A stretch of 64,000 nt of DNA from Pyrocephalus nanus (Eukaryota > Chordata > Aves > Passeriformes > Tyrannidae), in assembly GCA_038380795.1 (NCBI GenBank), contig CM076261.1, positions 97,052,418 to 97,116,417 on the forward strand, given 5' to 3'. Within the stretch, counting starts at the first letter, position 1, and each line of letters begins with the position of its first letter. Below are positions 32,411 through 44,607 of the stretch, in pieces. Position numbers and translations under genes: made by a program. The notes under the pieces are model-generated. The model worked only from the letters and a program-made list of their open reading frames with translations. It was not told the DNA's origin and made no database searches.

Positions 32411-33549
32411 TGCTCCCCCCTGCAGCCCCCCTTGGCAGGAGCTGGCCCTTCCTGGGGGTGGGATCAGAGGCCCACCTGGGCTGAGCCGGAGCTGCCGGGT
32501 CTGGAATAGAGATTTGGGAAATATATGACCGTAGAAAACGTGCACTTGTGTAATGTCTCCAGCAAAAACCCCGGGCAAGGGGGGGTGGAAAATAAAAAAA
32601 ACCAAGAAAAAAAAACCACCCCAAAGCCTTTCATGCAGGAATTCCAAGGTCTCTCTCTCTCTCCCTCCCTCCCAGCTGGTCCCGCTGCAGGGCCCCGGTG
32701 GGGGGAGCTGATTCCGAACCTGTTGACATCAGAGCAGCTTCCAGTGGCTTTTTGTTCCTTGTTCCCCATTCCCTCCCTCCCTCCCTCCCATTTATCTCTT
32801 CCCCCAGATCCCCTGAGGAGGATTCTGCTTCCTGCCTTTGGGATGTGGCACTGGGGGGGGATTCTGTGCTGGGCTGGGAAGGGGGGGACACAGCCTGGAC
32901 ACAGGTGGGAAAACCCTGGGATTTGGGGTATTTTGGGATTTCTTTGGCCTTGTTTCTTTGGGACCCATCACAGCCTCGTCCCAATTAACGGGGGGGGCTC
33001 GTCCTGGTGAATCCATCAGCCTGTGGGGGCAGGTTTTGGGAACAACCTGTGGCTGTGCTGGTGGGGGGGGGGGGGAGCGGGAATTGTTCTTCTCGGCGAG
33101 CGGAAAATCTGAGCGGTGTTTGCCTCGGTTGGGTGGAATTACCGAGGTTTTGGGACCCGAGGGAACGGCTGGGGCTGGGCCAGGGCAGGCTCAAGGTTGG
33201 GGGGGGGGGATATTTGGGAAGATCCCTCCTGGAAGGGGCTGCAGGGCTGGGATAACACCAGGGCTCTGCTCTCTCTGCTCTCCCAGGGCAGTGGTTTGGA
33301 TGGACGGGGCCTTAGATTTGGGGTGGAAAACCTGGATCCAGGTGAGGGTGGAGGGTGCTGAGTCCCAGGGATGTCCCAGCCCAGGGAAAGGCTCTTTGGT
33401 GTCCCTGTCCCCCCTTGGCTCCGTCCCTGCAGGTGACACCGGTGGCTGCTGATCCATCCGGGATCACCCTCTGGGATCACCGTCTGGGCACAGCTCCGGG
33501 TGATCCCAAATTCCCCTCGGCCCAGCTCCAAATTCCAGCGGCTCCCCGC
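32411..33549. other. Unique BOP1 intron segment
   Basis: Includes an AT-rich patch at 32500-32560 (AATATATGACCGTAGAAAAC) and a CT-rich run at 32650-32675. Long G runs occur at 33064-33075 and 33198-33210. No exon recognised. Confidence 0.45.
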
Positions 33550-33559
33550 TGCCAGAGGG

Positions 33560-33905
33560 CAGGGTTAGGCGGGATATTGGGAAGGAATTCTCGGCCGGAG
33601 GGGCTGGGCTGGAATTCCCAGGGAAGCTGTGGCTGCCCCTGGATCCCTGGGAGTGTCCCAGGGCAGGTGGGATCACCCTGGGATGCTGGGAGATGTCCCT
33701 GCCCATGGCAGGGGAGTTGGAATGAGATGATCCTTAAGGTCCTTTCCCACCCTGGGATTCCAGGGTTCCACGGGGCATCCCTGGGAGTGTCCCGGGCCAG
33801 GTTGGATGGGGCTTCGGAGCAGCCTGGGGGTCGTGGAAGGTGTCCCGTGGAACGGGGGTGATCTTTGGGCTTCCCTTCCCACCCAAACCAGCCTGGAATT
33901 CCCTC
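33560..33905 (+). mobile_element. Two CR1 3' ends in tandem
   Basis: The first runs from GGGTTAGGCGGGATATTGGG to CCTTAAGGTCCTTTCCCACC (about 33560-33770). The second is a CR1 end only (33775-33905), with GGGCCAGGTTGGATGGGGCT and TCCCACCCAAACCAGCCTGG. Confidence 0.78.
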
Positions 33906-33989
33906 AGCCATTCCCTGAGCCAGCAGGACCTGGAGAAGGGCTGTGGAGCCGCCGTGTCCCGGTGCTGTCCCCGTGGTGTCCCTGTGCTC

Positions 33990-35065
33990 TGCACAGCCTG
34001 GAGTGTTCCCTGCTCCTGGACCTTTCCCTGCTCCTGGAGTGTTCCCTGCTCCTGGAGTGTTCCCTGCTCCTGGAGCTCCCCCTGCTCCAGGAGTGTTCCC
34101 TGCTCCTGGAGCTCTCCCTGCTCCTGGAGCGTTCCCTGCTCCCAGTGTTCCCTGCTCCTGAATCATTCCCTGCTCCCAGAGTGTTCCCTGCTCCTGGAGC
34201 ATTCCCTGCTCCCAGAGTGTTCCCTGCTCCTGGAACATTCCCTGCTCCTGGAGCTCCCCCTGCTCCTGAATCGTTCCCTGCTCCTGGAGCGTTCCCTGCT
34301 CCTGGAGCTCTCCCTGCTCCTGGATCTCTCCCTGCTCCTGGAGCGTTCCCTGCTCCTGGAGCTCTCCCTGCTCCTGGATCTCTCCCTGCTCCTGAATCAT
34401 TCCCTGCTCCTGGAGTGTTCCCTGCTCCTGGAGCTCTCCCTGCTCCTGGAGCTCTCCCTGCTCCTGGAGCTCTCCCTGCTCCAGGAGTGTTCCCTGCTCC
34501 TGAATCGTTCCCTGCTCCTGGAGCTCTCCCTGCTCCTGAATCGTTCCCTGCTCCTGGAGCTCTCCCTGCTCCTGGAGCTCTCCCTGCTCCTGAATCGTTC
34601 CCTGCTCCTGGAGCTCTCCCTGCTCCTGAATCGTTCCCTGCTCCTGGAGCTCTCCCTGCTCCTGAATCGTTCTCTGCTCCTGGAGCATTCCCTGCTCCTG
34701 AATCATTCCCTGCTCCTGGAGCATTCCCTGCTCCTGAATCATTCCCTGCTCCTGGAGCATTCCCTGCTCCTGCAGCATTCCCTGCTCCTGGAGCATTCCC
34801 TGCTCCTGGAGTATTCCCTGCTCCTGTAGAGTTCTCTGCTCCCGGAGTGTTCCCTGCTCCTGCAGCGTTCCCTGCTCCCAGAGCTCTCCCTGCTCCCAGA
34901 GCTCTCCCTGCTCCTGAATCATTCCCTGCTCCCGGACCTTTCCCTGCTCCCGGAGCACTCCCTGCTCCTGGAGCTCTCCCTGCTCCTGAATCGTTCCCTG
35001 CTCCTGAATCATTCCCTGCTCCTGAATCATTCCCTGCTCCCGGACCTTTCCCTGCTCCCGGCGCA
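33990..35065. repeat. 18-bp minisatellite, about 59 copies
   Basis: The unit is TCCCTGCTCCTGGAGCTC with CTGAATCAT and CCCAGAG variants. Eighteen is a multiple of three, so each frame gives a steady hexapeptide (minus strand LQEQGE/IQEQGT; a 771-residue false ORF). Confidence 0.95.
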
Positions 35066-35885
35066 CTCCCGGCCCCGCTCCCGTCTCTTTGGCAGCCTCC
35101 TCAGCCGCGCTGGCCCCGCGCCCGCCGGCTCGGAGACACAACAAAATAATCCCCCAATAATCCCCCTTTCCTGGCGGCCCCCGGGCTGGGTGGGAAGGTG
35201 GGAAGGGGACGGGGCTCCGGAGCGTCCCCAGCATCCCGACTTTTTTTTTTTTCCCCCCCTCCCGCGGGAGCATCCCGGAGCATCCCGGCGGGGCGGAGCG
35301 GGGGAGATGGAGGAGATGGATGGCCGCGGGCCTCGGCGGGCGGGGAGGAAGCGGCCGGGGCTTTGTTTGGTGCCGTTTCCTCCCGCAATGACTATTCCAT
35401 CTGGCCGGGGGGGGTGCTGCGAGCTCAGCCCGCCGTTCCAAGCCCACTTCCCTCCTCCGCGGCGCAGCTGAGCCGGCCCCGGGAGGGGAAAAGGCTGGAG
35501 GGGGATCAAGGAAGGGGGGGAAAGCGGGATGAGGGAGCTCTTCTTTCAGTAGCTGATTAGCCAAGAGAGAGAGAGAGAGAGAGGGGAAAAGCTCTCCGGC
35601 AGAATGTGCTGCTGGCTGGGGCTCCGGGGAAGGGAGGGAGGGAGGGAGGGAGGGAGGGAAGGAGGGGGGGATGGAGCGTGCGCTTCCCGCCGGCCCTGGC
35701 TCCGGAGCGCGCCCCGGGATCGGCCCCGACGACCCTGGGATGGGAAAGGAGGGGGGGAGGCTGGGATTTGGGAAGTGCCCCCCCTGGGACATGGCTCAGA
35801 CCCACAGAGGGGGGGATCCCACAGGTGCTCGGCCACCAGCGCGGCGGGGTCGGCTCCGGGTGAGGTTTGGGCTCCTCGCTCCACT
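35066..35885. other. CpG-rich unique island in the BOP1 intron
   Basis: Many CpGs in 35090-35480 and 35680-35860, non-repetitive except (GA)n at 35566-35582 and (GGGA)n at 35632-35665. It includes CCTCCCGCAATGACTATTCC and TTTCAGTAGCTGATTAGCCA. It may be an internal CpG island, enhancer or promoter. No coding exon, and no SCX bHLH motif, was found. Confidence 0.45.
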
Positions 35886-35889
35886 CCCA

Positions 35890-36455
35890 GTCCCAGAAAC
35901 TCCTGGATAACCCCAGGGCACAGCCCTGAAAACTCCTGGATAACCCCAGGGCACAGCCCCAAAAACTCCTGGGTAACCCCAGGGCACAGCCCCAAAAACT
36001 CCTGGGTAACCCCAGGGCACAGCCCCCAAAACTCCTGGATAATCCCAGGGCTCCAGCCCCAAAAACTCCTGGATAACCCCAGGACACAGCCCCCCAAAAC
36101 TCCTGGATAACCCCAGGGCTCCAGCCCCAAAAACTCCTGGATAACCCCAGGACACAGCCCCAAAAACTCCTGGATAACCCCAGGGCTCCAGCCCCAAAAA
36201 CTCCTGGATAACCCCAGGACACAGCCCCCCAAAACTCCTGGATAACCCCAGGGCACAGCCTCAGAAACTCCTGGATAACCCCAGGGCACAACCCCAAAAA
36301 CTCCTGGATAACCCCAGGGCACAGCCCCGAAAACTCCTGGATAACCCCAGGGCACAGCCCCAGAAACTCCTGGATAACCCCAGGGCACAGCCCCAGAAAC
36401 TCCTGGATAACCCCAGGGCACAGCCCCAGAAACTCCTGGATAACCCCAGGGCTCC
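35890..36455. repeat. 33-bp minisatellite, 17 copies
   Basis: The unit carries AAAACTCCTGGATAACCCCA followed by GGGCACAGCCCC or GGGCTCCAGCCCC. Confidence 0.94.
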
Positions 36456-37728
36456 AGCCCCATCCTGATGCTCCACCAGGATAGCCTGGGATCCCCCTCA
36501 GCTTCCCGGGAGAGCCGTTCCCAAACCATTCCCAAATTATTCCCAAACCGTTCCCAGCTCATTCCAGCTGCTCAGGTGCCGCTGGATTTAACCCCTTTTC
36601 CCTTTTCCTGCCCTTTTCCTGTTGAGGGGGAAGCGACACCCCCACCTCCAGCCCTTCCCAAAAGGAGCCTGTTCCCGTTTCTGGGAGCACCAGAAGTTGG
36701 TTCGTCCACGGGGAAGGGAGCTGGGAAGGAGCTCGGGAAAGGGCCTGGAATGCTGGTGCCGGTGTCACCCCATCCCACGTCCCCTGTGCTGCAGGGATGA
36801 GGTGTGGGGACCCTCCCAAGGGATCCCTTTTTCCCAGAAACAAAACTATTGGAATGTCCCTGGTGGAAGGAGCTGGGAATGGGGGGCAGGAGGGGCTTCC
36901 AGCTGCAGGAATTCCCTTTGGAGCAGAGGCTGGGAGAGGAGAAGGAGCTCCTGAGGGTGGATAACGGGGGTCAATCGGTGCCCTGGGGGGAAAAATCTGT
37001 GGATGGGGAGAGGTGGAAAGGCGAGAAGGAGGCGAAGCGGGGGCTGAGAGGACGCACAACAACAGGATGTCCAAAAAGGAGGGGGGGGAAAAGTGGACAA
37101 GGTGGAAAAGCATCGGATTTACCGCCGGAATGGCAGGACCAGGCCGCTCTCCCCACGCAGCCGGATTGTCTTTCACCCCCCTGGCCCGTGGATCCCCTGG
37201 TGCCGGCGGTGCCAGAGGCTTCCAAACATCCCGGGGCTGACGGGAATAACAGGAACATCTGGAGCTGCAGCCTCTGGAAATCCTGCCCGGCCTCTCCCGG
37301 GTCCAGGGATGGCAGGAGCACCCTGGGAGAGGGGATGGGGACAGCCAAAGGACGAGGAACGGGGATCTGGGAGGAGGGAGGGACCGTCCCTCCAGCCAGA
37401 CCCACCAGGATTTGGGCAGGTGCCACCAGCAAAGGTCTCCCAGCCTTCGGAATTCCGGTGGATTTCCCAGTAAAAGGCTCAGGGACCTGCAGGTGGAGAG
37501 GCCTGAGCTCCGTGTCCCTGCCTGCCATCCTTCCCTGCTCCCAGGGAAAGGGGGGAGCTCTGGGAACGGGCTCTGGGGTGGCCTTTTTGGTGCCTGGAGG
37601 CTCCTCGGGATCCCTGTGGGATTTTGGGCATATCCAGAGGGGGGGAAAAGTGGCAGCGGGAGGGACTCGGGCGCTTGTTCCGTTCCTGGGGTTCACAGAA
37701 GGGAAAGTTGGATCTGCCATCCCATGGA
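36456..37728. other. Unique BOP1 intron segment
   Basis: No exon, CR1 or array recognised in about 1.27 kb, one of the longer array-free stretches. Confidence 0.4.
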
Positions 37729-38525
37729 AGTGGGAAAACTGGGGCTGGGAAGTGGGAAAATGGGCTGGAAAGTGGGAAAGTGGGAGAACCAGGGCTGGGA
37801 AGTGGGAAAAAAAGGGGCTGGAAAGTGGGAAAGTGGGAGAACCAGGGCTGGGAAGTGGGGAAAAAAAGGGGCTGGAAAGTGGGAGAACCAGGGCTGGGAA
37901 GTGGGAAAAGAGGGGCTGGGAAGTGGGAAAAGAGGGGCTGGAAGCTGGGAGAACCAGGGCTGGGAAGTGGGAAAAAATGGGGCTGGGAAGTGGGAAAAAA
38001 AGGGGCTGGGAAGTGGGAGAACCAGGGCTGGGAAGTGGGAAAAGAGGGGCTGGGAAGTGGGAAAAAAAGGGGCTGGGAAGTGGGAAAATGGGCTGGAAGA
38101 TGGGAAAAGAGGGGCTGGAAAGTGGGAAAACGGGCTGGGAAGTGGGAAAACAGGAGCTGGGAGGTGAGAAAACGGGCTGGAAAGTGGGAAAGTGGGAGAA
38201 CCAGAGCTGGAAGGTGGGAAAAAATGGGGCTGGGAAGTGGGAAAACGGGCTGGAAGCTGGGAGAACCAGGGCTGGGAAGTGGGAAAAGAGGGGCTGGAAA
38301 GTGGGAAAAAAAGGGGCTGGGAAGTGGGAAAAGAGGGGCTGGGAAGTGGGAAAATGGGCTGGAAGGTGGGAAAAGAGGGGCTGGGAAGTGGGAAAAAAAG
38401 GAGCTGGGAAGTGGGAAAATGGGCTGGAAGGTGGGAAAAGAGGGGCTGGGAAGTGGGAAAACAGGAGCTGGGAAGTGGGAAAACAGGAGCTGGGAGGTGG
38501 GAGAACCAGGTCTGGGAGATGAGAA
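37729..38525. repeat. GGAAGTGGGAAAAnnGGGCT minisatellite
   Basis: About 36 units of roughly 20-26 bp. A-run length varies (GGGAAAAGAGGGGCT, GGGAAAAAAAGGGGCT), and GAGAACCAGGGCTGG versions are interspersed. Confidence 0.92.
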
Positions 38526-39054
38526 ACCTGAGTTTTGGGGTTTGGGTTTCTCGCCCTAAAACGGCACTTGCGGGGCCGGGCTCGTCCCTTCCCAGGCTGG
38601 CACGGGGGGTGGGGGGGGATGGAAAGGAGCTGGATCCACCCCCCCTTCCCCACCCCAAGGGTCCCCCCTGTGCTGATCCCAGATGGAGGGGGGAGCTCCA
38701 GGAGGGGAGCAGGGGGAGGGAAGGCACCGCCGAAGGGATCCGACCGTGGAAATCATCAAGTGCCGTCACCGAGGGGAGGAAAAAAAAAACAAACCCCAAA
38801 AAAAAACCCAAAAAAAAAAACCCCACAGCCCAAAAAAAGCCCCAAAAAGGAGCGCAGCCACTGCGGCTCTTGGCTGCCCCAGACGTGATATTTGAAGCGC
38901 TCGTGGAGCGGCTCCGGCGGGGCAGGAAAGGCTTTTTCCTTCTGGAAGGAATGACATCACCCCAAACACTGAAACCATCAGCTCCCTGACCCGGAGCGAG
39001 CGAGAAACCCGCAACAACTCGTGGGGAGGAGGAGTGGAAACTTTGCCTCCGGGC
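38526..39054. other. Unique BOP1 intron segment with an A-rich tract
   Basis: CCCAAAAAAAAACCC-type A-rich tract at 38780-38845, then unique sequence (GACGTGATATTTGAAGCGCT). Confidence 0.45.
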
Positions 39055-39283
39055 TTTTTTTCTTTTTTTTTTTTTTTTTTTTTCTTCTTCTTTTTTTTTT
39101 CTCCTTTTTTGAGTTTTTCTTTTTTAACTTCTCTTTTTTTCCTCTTCTTTTTTTTTCTTTCCTTCTTTTTTTTCCTTCTTTTTTTTTCTTTTCTTTTTTT
39201 TTTAACTTCTCTTTTTTTTTTTTTTTTTCCTTCTTTTTTTTTTTTTTTTTTTTGAGTTTTTCTCTCCTTTCCTTCTTTCTGTT
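39055..39283. repeat. T-rich polypyrimidine tract
   Basis: About 225 bases of T with interspersed C (TTTTCTTCTT types). Exact length is likely uncertain. Confidence 0.9.
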
Positions 39284-39639
39284 TTGTTCCACTGGCTGGC
39301 TGGGCTCTCATCCCAGCATGCCCTAAAGGGAGCTGGGACAGCTCCTGCCCTCCAGGGGGGGCTCATCCATTCCCATTCCCAGATCCTGCCGGGAATGTGG
39401 GCCGTGCCAGGCCTTGTGCCACAGCAGGGCAGAGCTTCCAGAGGCTTCCCTGGCACTGCTGGCTCATCCCGTGCTCCCTCAGCATTCCCTCTTCCCGGGG
39501 CTGCTCCGTTGGCAGGGCGGGCTCAGTGCCAGGACAGGCAGGGATTGCTCATCCCAAATCCCGGCTGGACACGGCCCAGCCTTTCCATGGGCAGGGTGAG
39601 GAGTCCTGGAGCTCCTCTGGCTCTGCTGGGATCCCTGCC
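39284..39639. other. Unique BOP1 intron segment
   Basis: No feature recognised. Confidence 0.4.
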
Positions 39640-41765
39640 TGTCCCTGTGGGCAGTGTTATCCTGGTGGGATCCCTGTGGGCACTGTTATCCTATGGGATC
39701 CCTGTGGGCACTGTTATCCTGCTGGGATCCCTGTGGGCACTGTTATCCTATGGGATCCCTGTGGGCAGTGTTATCCTTCTGGGATCCCTGTGGGCACTGT
39801 TATCCTATGGGATCCCTGTGGGCACTGTTATCCTGGTGGGATCCCTGTGGGCACTGTTATCCTATGGGATCCCTGTGGGCAGTGTTATCCTGCTGGGATC
39901 CCTGTGGGCAGTGTTATCCTATGGGATCCCTGTGGGCACTGTTATCCTGGTGGGATCCCTGTGGGCAGTGTTATCCTATGGGATCCCTGTGGACACTGTT
40001 ATCCTATGGGATCCCTGTGGGCACTGTTATCCTGGTGGGATCCCTGTGGGCAGTGTTATCCTATGGGATCCCTGTGGGCACTGTTATCCTATGGGATCCC
40101 TGTGGGCACTGTTATCCTGCTGGGATCCCTGTGGGCACTGTTATCCTATGGGATCCCTGTGGGCAGTGTTATCCTTCTGGGATCCCTGTGGGCACTGTTA
40201 TCCTATGGGATCCCTGTGGGCACTGTTATCCTGGTGGGATCCCTGTGGGCACTGTTATCCTGCTGGGATCCCTGTGGGCACTGTTATCCTGGTGGGATCC
40301 CTGTGGGCACTGTTATCCTGGTGGGATCCCTGTGGACACTGTTATCCTGCTGGGATCCCTGTGGGCACTGTTATCCTGGTGGGATCCCTGTGGGCAGCGT
40401 TATCCTGCTGGGATCCCTGTGGGCACTGTTATCCTATGGGATCCCTGTGGGCACTGTTATCCTATGGGATCCCTGTGGGCACTGTTATCCTGCTGGGATC
40501 CCTGTGGGCACTGTTATCCTGCTGGGATCCCTGTGGGCACTGTTATCCTGCTGGGATCCCTGTGGGCAGCGTTATCCTGGTGGGATCCCTGTGGGCACTG
40601 TTATCCTGGTGGGATCCCTGTGGGCACTGTTATCCTGCTGGGATCCCTGTGGACACTGTTATCCTATGGGATCCCTGTGGGCACTGTTATCCTGCTGGGA
40701 TCCCTGTGGACACTGTTATCCTATGGGATCCCTGTGGGCACTGTTATCCTGCTGGGATCCCTGTGGGCACTGTTATCCTATGGGATCCCTGTGGACACTG
40801 TTATCCTGGTGGGATCCCTGTGGGCACTGTTATCCTGCTGGGATCCCTGTGGGCACTGTTATCCTATGGGATCCCTGTGGACACTGTTATCCTGGTGGGA
40901 TCCCTGTGGGCACTGTTATCCTGCTGGGATCCCTGTGGGCACTGTTATCCTATGGGATCCCTGTGGACACTGTTATCCTATGGGATCCCTGTGGGCAGTG
41001 TTATCCTATGGGATCCCTGTGGACAGCGTTATCCTATGGGATCCCTGTGGGCAGTGTTATCCTGGTGGGATCCCTGTGGGCACTGTTATCCTGCTGGGAT
41101 CCCTGTGGGCAGTGTTATCCTATGGGATCCCTGTGGGCACTGTTATCCTGCTGGGATCCCTGTGGACACTGTTATCCTGCTGGGATCCCTGTGGACACTG
41201 TTATCCTGGTGGGATCCCTGTGGGCACTGTTATCCTGCTGGGATCCCTGTGGGCACTGTTATCCTGGTGGGATCCCTGTGGACACTGTTATCCTATGGGA
41301 TCCCTGTGGGCACTGTTATCCTGGTGGGATCCCTGTGGGCAGTGTTATCCTATGGGATCCCTGTGGGCACTGTTATCCTATGGGATCCCTGTGGGCAGTG
41401 TTATCCTGCTGGGATCCCTGTGGACACTGTTATCCTGCTGGGATCCCTGTGGACACTGTTATCCTGCTGGGATCCCTGTGGACACTGTTATCCTATGGGA
41501 TCCCTGTGGGCACTGTTATCCTATGGGATCCCTGTGGGCAGTGTTATCCTGCTGGGATCCCTGTGGGCAGTGTTATCCTGCTGGGATCCCTGTGGGCACT
41601 GTTATCCTATGGGATCCCTGTGGGCACTGTTATCCTGGTGGGATCCCTGTGGGCACTGTTATCCTGGTGGGATCCCTGTGGGCACTGTTATCCTGCTGGG
41701 ATCCCTGTGGGCACTGTTATCCTGCTGGGATCCCTGTGGGCACTGTTATCCTGCTGGGATCCCTG
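39640..41765. repeat. 28/29-bp minisatellite, about 73 copies
   Basis: The unit has GGGATCCCTGTGGGCACTGT then TATCCT plus AT, GGT or GCT, so it alternates 28 and 29 bp. Three plus frames are open (756 to 924 residues); not genes. Confidence 0.95.
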
Positions 41766-42084
41766 CCTCATCTCCCTCCTCCCCTTCCCAGATTTTGGCC
41801 CTTGGAATGTGTGGATCTGAGGCTCTGGCTGCTGTTCCAGATGTCCCACTTCATCAGGCCGGCCCCGCTCCGGATTTTGGGAATGTGCGGAGGCTCCGGG
41901 ACGGTTCCGGGGGCCCGGAGATGATTCCCCCTTCCCGATCCAAGCTGGAACCCACGGAGCCGGGATTGGCTGCCCCTTCCCACCGGAGAGCTGGGATGTT
42001 TCCAGCACGGAGGGTTTGGGAATTCTCTTTTCCACTCCCGGCGTCCGGTGGTTCCTGATCCCAGGATCTTCCCCTCCCGGCAGG
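41766..42084. other. Unique BOP1 intron segment
   Basis: Unique and CpG-containing (GATGATTCCCCCTTCCCGAT); nothing assigned. Confidence 0.4.
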
Positions 42085-42572
42085 GGTGGAACTGGGATCC
42101 CACCATGGAGCATCCACAGGGAATGTGGGATGTGATTCCATGGAGCATCCACAGGGAATGTGGGATGTGATCCCAGGGAATGTGGGATGTGATCCTATGG
42201 AACACCCCCAGGGAATGTGGGATGTGACCCCAGGGAATGTGGGATGTGATCCTATGGAACATTTCCAAGGAATGTGGGATGTGACCCTGTGGAACACCCG
42301 CAGGGAATGTGGGATGTGACTCCTTGGAGCACCCCCATGGAATGTGGGATGTGATCCTATGGAGCACCCCCAGGGAATGTGGGATGTGACCCCATGGAGC
42401 ACCCCCATGGAATGTGGGATGTGACCCCATGGAATGTGGGATGTGACCCCATGGAATGTGGGATGTGACCCCATGGAATGTGGGATGTGACCCCATGGAA
42501 TGTGGGATGCTGGAGCACCCCATGGAATGTGGGATGTGACCCCATGGAATGTGGGATGCTGGAGCACCCCCA
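42085..42572. repeat. GGAATGTGGGATGTGACCCC minisatellite
   Basis: Units of about 20-46 bp, some extended by CATGGAGCACCCCCA. About 17 copies of the GGAATGTGGGATG core. Confidence 0.92.
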
Positions 42573-42599
42573 TGGACAGAGTTTGGGTGTTGTTTCTGG

Positions 42600-42776
42600 C
42601 TCTTGCTGTCCCCTGGTGTCCCCTTGATGTCCCCTGATGTCCCCTGATGTCCCCTGGTGTCCCCTCGTGGTGTCCTCTAATGTCCCCCTGGTGTCCCCTG
42701 ATGTCCCCCTGGTGTCCCCTGGTGTCCCCTGATGTCCCCCTGATGTCCCCTGGTGTCCCCCTGGTGTCCCCTCGGG
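42600..42776. repeat. GGTGTCCCCTGATGTCCCC 10/11-bp repeat
   Basis: About 17 copies of (G)ATGTCCCCT / GGTGTCCCCT. Confidence 0.9.
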
Positions 42777-42842
42777 TGGGATTTAGGGAATATAAACCCC
42801 TCCCTGGGATTTATATTTAGGGAATATAAATTTATATTTAGG

Positions 42843-43015
42843 GAATAGAAATCCCTGCCCAGCCCCTGGATCCCCATCCCTTAGGGGGGGATCGATCATC
42901 CCTAGGGAGGTGGCACTTGGGGACACCCAAAGGTGGCAGGGCTGGGCTGGGGGGGATGGACTGGGTGGGCTCCGAGGGGTTTTCCAGCCTCAGGAATTCC
43001 ACGATTCCCTGGCTG
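42843..43015 (+). mobile_element. CR1 3' fragment
   Basis: CTGGATCCCCATCCCT, then GGAGGTGGCACTTGGGGACA, then GGGCTGGG and the tail TTTTCCAGCCTCAGGAATTC, CACGATTCC. Confidence 0.72.
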
Positions 43016-43127
43016 TGCCGTGCTCTCTGAAGGCTTTTTAATGCCTTAAAAAAAATTAAAAAGTAAAAAAAAAAGGGACCCGCCGAGCTCCCCAAACCAC
43101 AAACAAACCCCGGCAAAACGGGTCGGG

Positions 43128-43258
43128 AAATGCTCTTTATGAAAAGTCGCTCGTGTCGAAAATTAGGGATAAAACGGAAATTCCGTGATTTTTCTCAGTT
43201 GTGCGGAGTGCAGTTGGGTAAAATTAATGAGATGAATTATGATTTCATGAAAAATAAA
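43128..43258. other. AT-rich unique element before an A-rich tract
   Basis: An unusually AT-rich non-repetitive stretch (CTCTTTATGAAAAGTCGCTC, AATTAATGAGATGAATTATG). It ends with AATAAA six bases before a long A-rich run. It could be a conserved element or the 3' end of a retrocopy. Confidence 0.4.
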
Positions 43259-43545
43259 TCACAAAAAAAAAAAAACAAACCCAAAAAAAGAAACAACAAA
43301 AAAAAACAAAAAACCCCCCCAAAAAAACAAAACCAAACCAAAACCAAAACCAAAAAACCCCCAAACAAACAAAAAAACCAAGCAAAAAACCCACAAAAAC
43401 AAAACAAAAAAACCCCAAACAAACAACAAAAAAACCCCAACCAACAAAAAAAAACCAAAAAAACAAAAAACAAAAAACAAAAACAAAAAAAAACCACAAA
43501 AAAAAAACAAACCCAAAAAACCCCCCAAAAAACCCCAAAACGCAA
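43259..43545. repeat. A-rich (CAAAA)n tract
   Basis: Almost only A and C on the plus strand, like 14615-14985. Confidence 0.9.
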
Positions 43546-43784
43546 ATCAAACCCCAGACCTGCCCAAATCCGAGTCCTGGTCCCCTGGGGTGGCTTTGCC
43601 GTGGGTGCTGCCTGAGGAGGGGGGGACACTGGTGGGGACAAGCCTGGTGTTGGTGGCTTTTGGGGGCTCTGGAGGTGAGGCTGGAGAAGGGAAGGAGCTG
43701 TGGGAGATTCCCAGCGGGAAGGGCCGTCCATCCTGGGAAGGAGACACGATGGGATTGTCCGTGGCACTGGGGAAGGTGGGAAGA

Positions 43785-43825
<41 letters not shown>

Positions 43826-43844
43826 TCCTGCACCCTTCCAGGCC

Positions 43845-44290
43845 ATCTCTGGGAGCAGGAATTCTCTCTGGGAGCAGGGATCATCCCTGGGAGCAGGGAT
43901 CCTGGATCTCTGGGAGCAGGGATCCTCTCTGGGAGCAGGGATCATCCCTGGGAGCAGGGATCCTCTCTGGGAGCAGGGATCCTCTCTGGGAGCAGGGATC
44001 CTCTGTGGGAGCAGGGATCCTCTTTGGGAGCAGGGATCCTCTCTGGGAGCAGGGATCCTGGATCTCTGGGAGCAGGGATCCTCTCTGGGAGCAGGGATCC
44101 TCTCTGGGAGCAGGGATCCTGGATCTCTGGGAGCAGGGATCCTCTCTGGGAGCAGGGATCCTCTCTGGGAGCAGGGATTCTCTCTGGGAGCAGGGAATTC
44201 TCTCTGGGAGCAGGGAATTCTCTCTGGGAGCAGGGATCCTCTCTGGGAGCAGGGATCCTCTCTGGGAGCAGGGATTCTCTCTGGGATCAG
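43845..44290. repeat. 19-bp minisatellite, about 23 copies
   Basis: The unit is GGAGCAGGGATCCTCTCTG; some units are extended by GATCCTGGATCTCTG. A (CCCTGT)n hexamer run lies just upstream at 43787-43823. Confidence 0.93.
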
Positions 44291-44607
44291 GGATTGCTGC
44301 TCCAGCCCCAAACTGGCACATCCAGGGCCGTCCCCCCCTCCCTTCCCTCGCAGTCCTCGCCGCTTTTTTTCCGATCCCCGGAGTGTTTTGGGTTTTTTCC
44401 TTCTCTCCGGTAGCACAGCCCGTCCAAAAAAACACACCAACCGCTCGGATTCCTGGAAAAAACTCTGGAACAAAACAATCCAGGCCTTTTTTTTTTTGTT
44501 TTTTTGGAAGATAGCGAGGGGGTTTTGTACCTGCCAGCACGGCCACGGCTGCCCGGCATTCCCTGTCCTTCCGGAGGCCGGGAGCGGCGCCGGCAGGGAT
44601 AGAGGGT
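44291..44607. other. Unique BOP1 intron segment
   Basis: Nothing assigned. A T run lies at 44487-44505. Confidence 0.4.

Noticed and set aside
35027..35509. SCX bHLH gene in the CpG-rich block
   Set aside because: Translations of the minus strand show no basic region or helix-loop-helix motif.
33477..35792. A 771-codon minus-strand ORF rich in EQGELQ/EQGTIQ repeats, resembling an involucrin-like protein
   Set aside because: The repeat is an 18-bp minisatellite and the N-terminal part is low-complexity. It has no known domain and lies in an intron. The similarity to Gln-rich proteins is compositional.
38766..39311. Lysine-rich and KKEKK proteins read through the T/A-rich tracts (also at 14555-14975 and 43130-43615)
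   Set aside because: These are translations of simple homopolymer-like repeats.
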